Of a stretch of DNA of 64,000 bases, positions 23,001 to 31,828 are shown in pieces. Made by a program: the position numbers and the translations under genes. Under the pieces are notes generated by a model. That model saw only the letters and a list, made by a program, of their open reading frames with translations, did not search any database and was not told where the DNA came from. Each line of letters starts with the position of its first letter. Positions within the stretch are counted from its first letter, which is position 1. This stretch comes from Thalassia testudinum (Eukaryota > Streptophyta > Magnoliopsida > Alismatales > Hydrocharitaceae): NCBI GenBank assembly GCA_037157565.1, contig JAZHRO010000002.1, forward strand, positions 71,011,001 through 71,075,000, written 5' to 3'.

Positions 23001-25655
23001 TAACATTTTTATGATGGCACCCCTGTGAAATCATTATCATTGTTTATGTAACAAGTTGGGCGTAATTGATATATATGCTCCAACCTAAGGGGGAGTGTAT
23101 AACATATTTAGGGTGTTCTTTGATATTTGTTATTTTCTTGAGGGTCTTTCCTATACTTTACCCATTAGCCTCTCTCTATATAAAGATGCTAGGATTTCTT
23201 GAGATAGTTATGACATCACTTTTCTTTCCAACACATATCTTACCACTCCTTTCCATATGTATAATCACAAATATAGAGGAAAAGATGTCTCTAGGGTTGG
23301 ATTACAATGCGATGATCTTGCTCCTTCACCTCTGCTAGGGTCAATGGGCATGGCGGTGAAGTAGGGCGTGTGGTGTAAGTCACCAGTGGTAGCGAGCCTT
23401 GGGATGGGGAAGAACCCCATGGGATAGGTGTGGTCGGTAGCGCTATGTAGGTGGCGGTGGGTTGAGGATAGAGGGAGGTCCTTGCAAACGACGACCTCGA
23501 GGAGCTTGAGGCCAATTGGGTCGACGATAGGCTTCCTTGAGGGCCTCCTCGTTGCTCCTACGCCTCCTCCGTTGCCTATGGTGGACGAGGGTGACCCAAC
23601 AGTTGATGGGCAAGAGGGTGGAGTGGGGGAGTTCAAGGAGGGAGAAGAGAAGGGGGGAGGATAGGGAAGGTGGCCCATGTGGGTAGGGGGTACTTGGGAG
23701 ATGTATGGTGGATGGGTGAAACAATTAAGATTTTTCTAGAATTTCCAAAAGCCACATACATTGTTGAAGTTAACTAATGGTGATGATACCGTAGTTAAGT
23801 CCCCACCAACCTTAGTTAAGGTTCACTAATGGAAGGGTGCAAGTGTTATTGGAGACATGATGTTGAGGCTATTTATGTAAATTTCAAGAACCCGAGGGTA
23901 TGGATGTAATATTTAAATATTACAAGGGCATTCATGTAAAAACCGCTTAAAAAAGTTGGAAGAAACCTTCAAAGATGATATTGATAATTTTTTTGTAAGT
24001 GTAGGATAGATTCAAAAGGAGGCGAATAATCTAAATATTTGAACCCCTTCAACGAGGAAAAGGCTTATTTATTTGAGAGTAGTACAAAGATCAGAATATG
24101 TGCAACAAGCATGTACTTGGTCACATCATAAGTTACACAGGTAAAATTATGCATTGTCTCATTGGTTTATGGGAGGAGTACAGAATGTTTATCACTACAA
24201 TCACGACTAAACCTCCTCTGAGCACTTTGAAAAATTAATGTTCTCTATTGTTCACCATGATACCTTTGTTTTGAGAACAAAAGACCTGCTAACATCAGCT
24301 CATATTATTGTGAGCATTTAATGTCGACACTAGCTTTATTGGACGTGGTCGTGGTTGTGGGCATGGTCGTGGTCAAAGCCACAATTCCTCAAGCACTTTA
24401 CAAGGTTGTGGACAACCAATTTATAGGGGATGCTCCAAGCATCTCCAAATAGGGTTATATATTGAGCTTGATGAGCAGAGCCTGGCTCAAGCTGGATAAG
24501 TCCAGCTGGCCTTGAGCTTGGGCTTGATCCCTTATCGATCCTGTTATCAAGCTCATTTCTTAGTAACTGTAAGCTCATTGAGGTGATGTTTGAGCTTGAT
24601 AGTTGTTATATATACAAAAATTATAGCTCTTGACATTCTTTGGGATGGAGAGAATAATGTTGGGAAAATTACACTTTTATAAAATATTATAAGGTGTTAA
24701 TGACAGGTATGCAGATCATATATAATACATACACATTTTATGTCCTCATCGAGCTTAAATCCAGGCTTGGGCTTGGCTCGTTAACTAATTGAGACAGGCG
24801 AGAGTCGGACCTATCACGTCGAGCTCAAGATGAGCCTATTGATTTTGAACTTTCTTGATGACCTTTTCTCCAAGGAGGTAGAGGTCAAGGCTTAGCTAGT
24901 TAGGCAGGAGTCATCTATTATCTCTCGATGTGCCAATAATAGTGCAATGAATTGTTATAAGGGGTGGAATGGTATGTTTTTTGTTGAAATATACATATTA
25001 ATGTCCATCAAACTAGCTTGCCTGCCATTCTAATTGGATTATAGAGTTACTTAACTTGCCAAGAGCGTAAGACTAGCTTGCCTGAATTTGAACCTTTTGA
25101 GCTACTGAGTTTCAGCTGAGCTAAAGCTTAACTGGAGCAGGTCGCACTCTCGTAGGCAGATCTCACAAGGCTGGCTATGTATCAGCAACTGGAAAAGCCA
25201 TTTCCTATTTAGTGTTGATTGCTTTAGGTTTTTATTTTTCTTTCAGGTATATTTTCTCAGAATCACTTTTTAAAGAGAGTTTCCCCATGATCCATGCGCT
25301 TCTAACTAAATCTGAGAGAACACTGACAATCTTTTTCTGTTAATTTTTTGACAACATATATATGTGTGTTTATGTGCATATATTATATTGAGAGCACGTA
25401 TATATATTACTGTCATTATCAAAATTTCAAACGGTAAGATTTGACCATTGACCTACCAAGCTGAAGTTTGACAAATTCTGTTACCCCCCACAGGAATGTT
25501 GCATTTGTCTTACACCTTACGACGATGGTGCTGAGCTCCAGTCCCTACCCTGCAATCACCATTTCCATTCAGCATGCATTGTCAAATGGCTGCGGATCCA
25601 TGCTACATGTCCCCTTTGCAAGTACAATATTCTCAAGGGCAACGATCATGTTTAA
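10889..25655 (+). CDS. RING-H2 membrane E3 ubiquitin ligase (At1g68070/At4g11680-like), 3' four exons
   Basis: Plant RING-H2 ligases of this family pass the membrane several times and end in a cytosolic RING that recruits an E2 enzyme. Four exons join with consistent GT/AG sites and phases: 10889-11008, 13895-14027, 14115-14276 and 25494-25655. They give 191 complete codons plus the stop, with no internal stop. In order there are a Trp-rich membrane segment, two further hydrophobic segments ending in CCCLPCII, an acidic linker, and the RING. The family normally has a long N-terminal exon with more membrane segments and an Arg-rich stretch; this is not in the window. The introns are 2886, 87 and 11217 bases, packed with mobile elements. 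The open frame across these insertions suggests the gene still works. Confidence 0.9.
11009..11739 (+). other. 5' part of intron 2, no gene seen
   Basis: AT-rich intron sequence starting with the donor GTAAGT. No coding or structural element is recognisable before the copia fragment. The stretch near 11520-11740 may belong to that fragment, but nothing in it identifies a domain. Confidence 0.5.
11829..12620 (-). pseudogene. Copia A gag with CCHC knuckle
   Basis: Gag forms the virus-like particle of the element. The minus-strand reading shows [20 protein letters not shown], then [37 protein letters not shown], and the knuckle [14 protein letters not shown], a C-x2-C-x4-H-x4-C. This is the UBN2/gag type of plant copia elements. 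In-frame stops occur near 12235 and 12170. After the knuckle the reading [12 protein letters not shown] fades out without a protease. Confidence 0.82.
12790..13020. repeat. Three imperfect tandem repeats in the copia A leader
   Basis: Three units of roughly 60-75 bases each end in a core like CCAGGGGCTGGTGGTGCC. The cores are at about 12858, 12929 and 12989 on the plus strand. They lie in the untranslated leader between primer site and gag. The copies differ by substitutions and small indels. Confidence 0.7.
13331..13894 (+). other. 3' part of intron 2, no gene seen
   Basis: Ordinary AT-rich intron sequence that ends in a pyrimidine-rich tract and CAG at 13892-13894. Part of the copia A LTR may extend into its start. 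Confidence 0.5.
13895..14027 (+). CDS. E3 ligase exon 3, paired membrane segments
   Basis: The acceptor is TGCAG at 13890-13894 and the donor GTGTTT begins at 14028. The exon codes for an almost entirely hydrophobic stretch, starting [20 protein letters not shown] and ending [10 protein letters not shown], with a cysteine cluster (CCCLPC) between. This is the most conserved membrane part of the family. The split Trp codon joins exon 2 in frame. Confidence 0.94.
14115..14276 (+). CDS. E3 ligase exon 4, linker before the RING
   Basis: The acceptor is CACAG at 14110-14114 and the donor is GTAAGT at 14277. It holds exactly 54 codons. It starts [18 protein letters not shown], a motif shared with At1g68070-type proteins, passes GGIMIPVGN, and ends FLFCEDA just before the first RING cysteine. 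This linker lies between the membrane part and the RING and is probably cytosolic. Confidence 0.93.
14660..15130 (-). mobile_element. Probable Ty3/gypsy 3' end and LTR remnant
   Basis: The minus strand near 15130 reads as the usual tail of a gypsy polyprotein (a GDKFF or TSFSREE-like end), followed by a purine tract GGGAGGAAA and a possible LTR start. The LTR-like part contains CTATTTAAGG near 14730 as a TATA-like box. No second LTR was found. The assignment rests on pattern only. Confidence 0.35.
15131..16097. other. Intronic sequence with imperfect AGC/AGT microsatellite, no gene
   Basis: No coding similarity is seen. From about 15436 to 15525 there is an imperfect tract of AGC, AGT and AGCAAT triplets, followed by short repeats built on TTGGCG and ATGCTGAC between 15530 and 15670. 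The rest is unassigned. Confidence 0.5.
16098..16247 (-). repeat. 3' LTR of the miniature element
   Basis: About 150 bases. The outer part has diverged and lost bases relative to the 5' LTR; the part next to the purine tract aligns well, although the starting TG has become TA. Confidence 0.7.
16959..17135 (-). repeat. 5' LTR of the miniature element
   Basis: 177 bases with TG and CA ends on the minus strand. It directly abuts the primer site at 16958-16946. Confidence 0.75.
17136..17459. other. Intron sequence between two mobile elements
   Basis: No coding or structural element seen. It ends with TAAAAAAG at 17452-17459, which matches 23948-23955 and is the candidate target duplication of the next structure. 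Confidence 0.5.
17460..17540 (+). repeat. Left terminal inverted repeat
   Basis: It aligns with the reverse complement of 23863-23946 with roughly one difference in five bases. Similarity weakens further inward. Confidence 0.65.
18264..19494. mobile_element. 1.23-kb insertion in copia B gag, with inverted-repeat ends
   Basis: The insertion is bounded by AGCCAAGGG (18255-18263) and AGCCATGGG (19495-19503), 8 of 9 identical. In copia A the two gag halves join at this point, which proves the insertion. Near its ends are inverted repeats, 18277-18295 and 19420-19438, matching at 17 of 19 bases around TGATTAATTGG. The left end also holds repeats of TTAATTGGTCG and ATTAATCGACCGACC, as in the subterminal repeats of hAT-like elements. 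No transposase is seen. The inverted repeats are not flush with the duplication, so the class is uncertain. Confidence 0.65.
18561..18740. repeat. 61-bp tandem repeat, three units
   Basis: Units start at 18561, 18622 and 18683, exactly 61 bases apart. Each starts with a form of AGCCTCTTCGCGAGGC (the third is AGCCGTTGCATGAGGC). The first two are most alike. It lies inside the 1.23-kb insertion. Confidence 0.75.
20125..21300 (+). pseudogene. Copia B protease and integrase remnants
   Basis: [18 protein letters not shown] (about 20125-20180) corresponds to the copia protease W-x-x-D-S-G-A-S-x-H-M-T-G site, with the active D kept. Integrase remnants follow: [13 protein letters not shown] and CKACQLKKH (zinc-finger part, about 20515-20620), then [13 protein letters not shown] near 20740 and QQNGAVEGK near 20950, the end of the catalytic core. 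Frameshifts between them are frequent. Confidence 0.7.
21600..23028 (+). pseudogene. Copia B reverse transcriptase and RNase H remnants
   Basis: The reverse transcriptase is recognisable from [14 protein letters not shown] codons near 21940, [18 protein letters not shown] (22045-22100) and [13 protein letters not shown] (22187-22230). The last corresponds to the Y-V-D-D box with the second D changed to T, so the site is dead. RNase H appears as [12 protein letters not shown], a [21 protein letters not shown] stretch and DCHFGRNMV (22726-22960), the standard copia end. It is followed by the purine tract and LTR. Confidence 0.82.
23301..23862. other. GC-rich interior next to the right inverted repeat
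   Basis: This stretch is richer in G+C than its surroundings and has overlapping open frames in several phases (for example 23265-23678 on the minus strand), all of low complexity and rich in Pro and Ser. No family is recognised. It may be interior of the inverted-repeat element. Confidence 0.4.
23863..23946 (-). repeat. Right terminal inverted repeat
   Basis: Partner of 17460-17540. It contains a perfect 20-base palindrome at 23905-23924 (TGTAATATTTAAATATTACA), which is imperfect in the left copy. Confidence 0.65.
23947..25493 (+). other. End of the last intron, with possible copia gag trace and GAGCTT-rich stretch
   Basis: Near 24160-24400 a plus-strand reading resembles a copia gag end ([17 protein letters not shown], then [12 protein letters not shown]), but it is short and broken. 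From about 24455 to 25160 the motifs GAGCTTGA, AAGCTC and GGCTTGGGCTTG recur, a pattern seen in subterminal repeats of some hAT-like elements. Nothing else is recognisable. It ends with a T- and C-rich tract and CAG at 25491-25493. Confidence 0.35.
25494..25655 (+). CDS. E3 ligase last exon: complete C3H2C3 RING-H2 domain and stop
   Basis: The acceptor is CACAG at 25489-25493; the stop TAA is at 25653-25655. It encodes 53 residues. Zinc ligands are Cys2, Cys5, Cys20, His22, His25, Cys28, Cys39 and Cys42 of this exon, the exact RING-H2 spacing. Visible landmarks are [21 protein letters not shown] and [10 protein letters not shown]. The Trp before the last Cys pair and the Pro in CPLC, which contact the E2 in known RING structures, are present. 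The 11.2-kb intron before it makes this exon easy to miss in automatic annotation. Confidence 0.96.
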   Translation, partial: ECCICLTPYDDGAELQSLPCNHHFHSACIVKWLRIHATCPLCKYNILKGNDHV

Positions 25656-27389
25656 CCACCCATTAACCCCAACAAAGAGTTGATCACAGCAGTTGCAATT
25701 ATGTTAGTTGCTCGAAAGTGTCATGTCAACATACTAGTCTGCCGTTATTAACAGATACGGTGATACACCATCCGAAGGATTTTCGGGCATACTGGGCTTT
25801 GGACTTCTGTCTCTGTTCGTTCAAAGAAACCGGTCAAACCACAACCAATCAGCTTAGGGGTCTGTTAGTTTCTAGATGAAGAGCTTTCTGGCTTGCTGTA
25901 TATATACACATAATATTGTCTCCAAATCAGAAAATGTGTCTTTCTTGGGTTTTAACTGATGTTTGACAAGGAAATATCTCCTATTCTGGTCACTGGTTGG
26001 CTAGTGACTAAAGGATATCCTAACAATGTACATGGTTGTTCTTAAATTGATACAGTTTGGTGGTTGCTCTTTTGTAGTGCTTCGCAACTATTCATACATC
26101 CATGGGAGACTACTCATCAGCTAGTGACACATACGAACCCTCATTTAACATCACAGTTTACACTAGATGTTGCTCACAACTGAGTTGATTAGTGTACTTG
26201 CCAAGGTGTGTTTGCTTAATAGTTAGGCACATGGAACGGGCATTGCTATTATTTTTCTGAAGGATAGAATACGAGGTCACTTGAATTCTTTTCTGAGAGG
26301 TGGATTCAGCGTAATCTTGAGAAAAGCTGATTATGAAGCATTGTCTTGTCTTTAAATGCAATTTAATGGAAAAAAGTTCTCTACGTATTTGCAAGTCAAA
26401 TAAGAAAATGGGAGAATGGATTCAATAGAAGAATTTGTAATTGATTTGGAGTTGAAAGATTTCTCTTTTTGTATTCGAATCAATTGTGTCTAGTTTCTAA
26501 TTTGTTTGAATTGTGTAATCTTGTATCCTTGACAAAAGTAACCAACTAAAAGTAATTTGATCATAATTCAGACGATCATAGGTGGAAGGTTCATGTTCTT
26601 TTGTCATTGACCGAACAGGCTGTTAGGCAATACTCGGCATGGTTACCGCAAAATATACATATTGCAAAATCTATATTATAATTAAACTTGTGCCTGGTTT
26701 CTTCAAATTCTTTGAACACTTTACTTTTGCAATTACTTGGACCGAGGACTGATTTGAGGATGGGTTAGTAGATGCACTCGTTTTTTTGCTTCCCACCCTT
26801 GGGACAATTCCATAAATGAAATCCTTTTTCTTTTTAGAAAAGATTTACAAAATACAAAATGTCTAAGGTTAGGGGAAAATGGTTTTGGATCAGAGAAATA
26901 TAAATCTGGTTCATTTTTTTAATAAGATGAAGCTATCTTTACGAAAATGCTACACTAATTTGTAAAAAAAGAGTTTCGGGTAACCATTTCATAATTTCTA
27001 AGATCCTTATTTTGCAAAAGAGAATGACCATCCACTTTTGTACCACACACTTCAACATAACACCAAAAAAACAAAAACCAATTTCTTGTAAACAGCCATG
27101 TTCTTTAAGCGTTCACAAATGGATTTATAATAGGATTTTGACTTTTTTGTTACTAGGATCTTTTTTATCATCTTAGCAATTAAGTATTAAGTGGGAATCC
27201 AATTGAATCCAAGCTAATTAAAAGGTAGAATACGTCAATCTTGAGTACCATGCTTACCCAATGTATAAGAATTTTCATTTTCTTTTGGAATCAAAACTTT
27301 CTAATGTTAGGCTTATTTGATCCTATTGATTCTTAGAATCTTTTTTGATCCAATCCATCATGAATGGTCTTAGAAGAACATTCCACAGT
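25656..27389 (+). other. 3' UTR of the ligase gene and AT-rich flank
   Basis: The first few hundred bases after the stop are probably the 3' UTR; no exact polyadenylation site can be fixed. Beyond about 26400 the sequence is AT-rich with no coding content. Part of it could be further plastid-derived DNA, since a plastid fragment starts at 27390, but I cannot identify it. Confidence 0.45.
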
Positions 27390-27440
27390 TCATCGAAAGC
27401 TTCCACCTGCTTGCCAAACAAAGGATAAAAAAAGGATTAG
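27390..27440 (-). pseudogene. psbK: Plastid psbK 3' fragment in nuclear DNA
   Basis: The minus strand encodes LILFLSFVWQAGGSFR and a stop, matching the well-conserved end of the photosystem II K subunit (F-V-W-Q-A-A-V-S-F-R). Only about 17 codons are recognisable; the 5' part of psbK is not adjacent. In plastid genomes psbK is far from trnI-GAU, so this nuclear insert is rearranged. It is a non-functional relic. Confidence 0.72.
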
Positions 27441-27789
27441 AGATATGGCAAAAGCAAGCCCAATTGCACCCATTTTGAATTATAAAGAAATAGAATGTGC
27501 CTAAGTAACACATTATCTATTTATATATGCTCGAATGGCTCTTTCTCATAATGAGAATGTACATAAGAATGTGAATGTACATCACCTTATTTTGAATCAG
27601 TCTGGATGGTTAGTCCAAGATGTTGAACGACAAAAGTAAGATTTTGGACAAACATCATCATTATGGGAATATACACAAAGTAGAAGAATTACGTTAATCC
27701 ATTAAGATATTGTATGCTATAAGAGAATATTTGAGAGAAGATGAATCCTAATTTTTGAATGATAAATTCCTTGAAATGAGTTCAATTGG

Positions 27790-28398
27790 AGTTGGGAAAG
27801 AATCTATAGATTCTATTTTTAGAGAGATTCCTCCTTTCCAAATGTAGCATACAACTATCCTATTCTGTGCTCTACAACTATGCTTGTTCACCCTTCCACC
27901 TTACCATGACAAGCTTTTGTGAAATTACTTTGAGAGGAAGAAAAATGAAAGTGTTTAGAGACCTTCTTGGCTTAACCCTAAACACTCCAAGTTCCATTTT
28001 AATTTCAAATGTGCTCTCATTTTGAGTTAAGGGATACGTAAATAGACACATCCCATAACATGGGTGGGAGGCATGATTGAGGGAGTTGAAGATAGAGAAG
28101 TGAGTGAAGCATTCTTCATATAGCTAGATCTAATATCTTAGTCCTTATAGAAGGAAAAAGAATTTCATCTTCTTCCTTTTGGGAAGGGAGGATTAGGGGA
28201 ATCCTACAAATTGTTGTTTTCTACATACCTATAAGAAAAGCATGGAAATAAGGCTTGAATGGTGCGAACCCTCTGTCAATTTAGAAGGAAAATGGTGATC
28301 TCATAGTTCTTAGATTGTAAAGATGCATTGTTAAGTTGAACCATTTTCCCATTGAGGTTGAACCTAAACCTATGCGCAAGAGACAATTGCCCATATAA
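27790..28398 (-). pseudogene. trnI-GAU: Nuclear plastid DNA: 3' part of the trnI-GAU intron
   Basis: Read on the minus strand, this matches the plastid trnI-GAU group II intron over about 600 bases. Landmarks include AGGTTTAGGTTCAACCTCAA, CCTAATCCTCCCTTCC, GGGATGTGTCTATTTA, AGGGTCTC-like AAGGTCTCT, AGTTGTATGCT and AATCTATAGATTCT, in the plastid order. Differences are mostly C to T and G to A, the decay expected of transferred plastid DNA. The match stops near 27790, before the tRNA 3' exon. The 5' part of the same intron is at 57331-57618, on the other side of the retroelement nest. Confidence 0.85.
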
Positions 28399-28403
28399 TT
28401 GCC

Positions 28404-30278
28404 TGTTATATGGCGAGCTTGGAGTTTTAAAATAATTTTGTTGTAGCAAGTCGAAATCGCTCGAAAACACTTAAATTTGTAACTCGAATTTCAAGAAGAG
28501 CATCCGAGGTCGAATACATGGAGCAATTAATGACAATTCAATTTCAAAGATCACAATTATAAATACAAATATGAGCAACCATAACCAAAATTTTATTAAA
28601 AAATGATATATATATGAGAGTCAATATCAGAGTGCAAAAAGAATGAGGTAAAATAATAATTTAAATCACCAATTAACCCCTTAAATTAAGCTCACAATAG
28701 TCTCAAATAAATGAATAGTAAACATAATCAGATACTCCACTTAAGTAACCAATATAGTCATAGGAGCACAGAACCAACAGAATCATACGATAGCATCAAG
28801 CCTCAGATGCCTTAATAGAGGCATTGCTACAGTGCCTCTTCTCTTTTCTTCTTCTTTCTCACACAAGGGATTTCTCAACTTCTTCAGCGACTAAGTGTCG
28901 CACAGGGCAAGTACTCAGAGAGAAAAACCCTCCCCCCTCCTTTTCTCTTTCTTTCCTTCCCACCTATTCAGATCTTAGAACGAGTATACAGGTAGGTAAT
29001 CGGGCATGCACAGTGACCAGGGCTACCGACATGGGTAGTTGCCGAGGAGTGTAGTAGGGAGGTAATCGCCAGTGAAGGTAAAGGGGACCCGACCCCCATG
29101 TTCTTGGGCGATGGGGTATGGGCAAGAATTTGTTTTATCCCTCACGAAGGGCTTTTGAATCTACAATGTGGGACCATCTTGTCCCCTGTTCCTCGCATGA
29201 GTAGTAGCTGGAGGTCTCATCTAATTGCAGTAGATGGAATTTGCGTTCCTCCAATTGAAGACTTGGGTGCTTTCCTGGGTGAAGTCCTCGCGTCCTAGAG
29301 CTGAGACTTGGAGCTACTGTGGCTGAACACCACGAACAAAGTTGGAGAAGATGATGCAGCGGCGGAACTCCGATGAAGTACCTAAAAAGGAGAATACAAC
29401 CTTTCGACCACGTCAAAATAGCTCAAAGGGATCCTCGGAGCATGGCGAGTGCAGTGGTGGTCGTGGTGTGGAGTGCGGGTGAGCGTGGAGGTCTGGTGAC
29501 CTCAAAATAGTGGTGTGGAGGGGTGTGAGTCAGGTGGAATGATTGGCGTAGCGATTCCCTCAATTTCTTGAGGGGTTTTGCTCGCGTGGACTCGATGAAG
29601 CTTTTTGGATCGGTGGCAGGTGGTTTGGTGGTGTGTGGCAGTGGGAATGCCTCATCGGAGGTATGCTGGAGAGGTGGAAGACGGAGTTGGAGTGAGCACG
29701 ACGATGGTCGAAGCGAATGTCAGAAGTCGTGATGATGAGTGGATGCTGAGGAGTTGATTGAAGTAGCTATTGGACAAAGGAAGATGAAGTGCCGGCTCTG
29801 ATTGACCGGCATCGGAGACGAAGAAAGCTCTGAGAGAGGGAACGGCGACGAGGAAGGGACCGAAGAGCTCCTCGCAGGTATGGTGAGGTGCGAAGTGCGG
29901 TGGGGAAGAAGAACCAGCCGCCTATTGTATGTGGCGGCTGGCAAAGAAGTTAGAGGAAGGTGGTCGCCATAGTAAGCTAGGAGCGGGCTTGGAGAGGGAG
30001 AAAAGAAGAGTTTGGTAGCTTAAAAACTTTCTAAGGTGGTAAGGCAGGTGAGGAGGGTCTTATATAGGTCATCGAGCGAACTTCCAAGCTTGGAACAAGC
30101 TTGAAAGATTGGGAAATCAGAGATTAGGAATTGCGATTTCAAGGAGTTTGCACGAGCTCCACGAGGAGATTTGGAGTCCAATTTGAGGCCTAGAGCATTA
30201 ATGATTCCCTTGAGACTATCCCTTTCAAATTTGGAAGGGATTGGTCAATCAATCAAGGTAGAATCTGAGATTGAAGCT
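28404..30278 (-). repeat. 3' LTR of E2, distal part
   Basis: This aligns with 54701 to about 56600 of the 5' LTR. It is interrupted after AAGCT (30274-30278) by E3 and resumes after 49026. Confidence 0.88.
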
Positions 30279-31785
30279 TGATTTAACAGCAAAAATATAC
30301 CAATAAATATGCCATCTTGTGTTATTTCCTAGCACTGTCATTGCATATTAGGAAGCTATAGTTGCATTTGTAAAATTGACACATGCATGCATTTATTTGA
30401 GAGGGGAGGATAATGCAATTAATTGGCCATGTAAATAACATCTTCTTCAAGTGCTGCCTCGCAATTTCACCTTCTTCATTTTTTTATTTTGACTTTGAAA
30501 TCGTCTCCCTCGCGTGGCTCAGGGCATGGGGTTGGCATCTCTTCGCGCCATTCCTCTACCCTACAGCATGGCTGGTCATCCACACTTGCAGCATGGCTGT
30601 GGTAAGCTCCCGCTTCTTTAAAAAGCCTGGCCATCTTCCTTGCGAGAGGGAGCCTGGAACACACACCCGCAGACACCTTCCTCTAGGCCATATTCCTCCC
30701 CTCTCCCCTCCATACGTAGTCTCTCTTCACACTGAAGAGACACACTGCGGGCAGGAGCAAGCTCATAGTGGTCCCACGACCACCACTGTAAGTTTCACCA
30801 CCACCCAGCTCCTTCGTGAGTAGGTGGGAGTGGTGGTTTCACCCTCTGTTTCCACCGCTCAACACCCTCGCTGCCATTGCCAGGAGCTCCAAGGTCTGAA
30901 GCTCCAGCAGCAGTGGCCTCCAGCAGCCGCGCGTACGCCAGCATCGTCCGCAGCCCCTTTCTGCGCGCGCAGGCGCCTTCCAGCGCGTCCGTGCACGCAG
31001 AACCGGCCGCAACCGGTTGTTCATCCCACGCGGCATTGTAGCTACTGTTCACGCTTCTCAACGCGACATTGTAGCTACAGTGCAGTGACTGGAGAGTTTC
31101 TCACTTATCCGATCACCGCGCGTTCTCTCTCCTCGCCGCTATCGCCTCCAGCCAGTCACCCGCTCCAGCGCCAGCGCCCGCATCTGTGCCGACGTCTGCG
31201 TCCGCTCCCGCGTCTGCATCCGCTCTCGTTCCAGCCCGCAGTGCAGTGCGTTGCGCTCTCTCTCACGGTCCCGCACTACTCAACGCGTGACGACAGTATC
31301 GCGCGCTCCCTCCAGCGCCTGCGCGTAGCCCCTTGTGCGCCCGCGCATCCAGACGACGCCTGCCCCCACTAGATGCCTTAAACTCTCTAGCTCTCTCTCA
31401 CAGCCACTCCCACACTCATACGCACACACACACTCACTTGTACACACTCACGTGTACACACTCACACACTCACTTGTACATACCTATACATACTTATATA
31501 TATACATATATATATATATATACAGATATACATACATATATACATATATATCTATAGATATAAATACATACATATATATATCTATATATATTTATATACA
31601 TAGATACTTATACAAATATATCTATATACATATATTACTATATATATATATATCTATATAGTTAAATATATATACATATATATCTAGTTATATATATATA
31701 TATATATATTTACATATCTATATATATATATACATAACTACATATACACCTATATCTATATATATACATATAAATATATATTTAC

Positions 31786-31828
<43 letters not shown>

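Larger units (their letters stand above)
17870..23300 (+). mobile_element. Copia B: decayed Ty1/copia element lacking its 5' LTR
   Basis: Plus-strand domains run in copia order: gag (17880-18254 and 19504-19980), protease (about 20125-20290), integrase (about 20340-21300), reverse transcriptase (about 21600-22420), RNase H (about 22620-23028). A purine tract AAGGGGGAG (23087-23095) and an LTR starting TGTATAAC at 23096 follow. The LTR has a CTATATAAAG box near 23176. No matching LTR or primer site lies before gag. Many stops and frameshifts show an old copy. Gag is the same family as copia A. This is the one recognisable sense-oriented insertion in the introns. Confidence 0.82.
17460..23946. 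mobile_element. 6.5-kb structure with long terminal inverted repeats (Mutator-like?) enclosing copia B
   Basis: The left end (17460-17540) and the reverse complement of the right end (23863-23946) align over about 80 bases. Shared landmarks are a start like GTTTTYACATRAATRCCC, then a TATTACATC stretch, then TTCTTGAAATT. The flanks carry TAAAAAAG at 17452-17459 and 23948-23955, an 8-bp (possibly 9-bp) duplication. Long inverted repeats plus an 8-9-bp duplication are typical of Mutator-like transposons. No transposase is seen. Inside lies a copia from gag to 3' LTR without its 5' LTR, so the interior could be captured or the result of a later insertion and deletion. Confidence 0.65.

Noticed and set aside
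23265..23724. Overlapping minus-strand frames of 74-137 codons
   Set aside because: They are Pro- and Ser-rich shadows in GC-rich DNA, with no start context or homology.
27390..27440. A nuclear psbK gene
   Set aside because: Only about 17 C-terminal codons are recognisable and no transit peptide or 5' part is near.
30824..31372. Open frames of 182 and 237 codons in the GC-rich part of the E3 LTRs (also 47147-47860)
   Set aside because: They are Pro-, Ser- and Arg-rich low-complexity readings in GC-rich DNA and run into the microsatellite; no family resemblance.
31333..31661. Frames reading His-Thr and Tyr-Ile repeats over the microsatellite
   Set aside because: These are only translations of CA and TA repeats.
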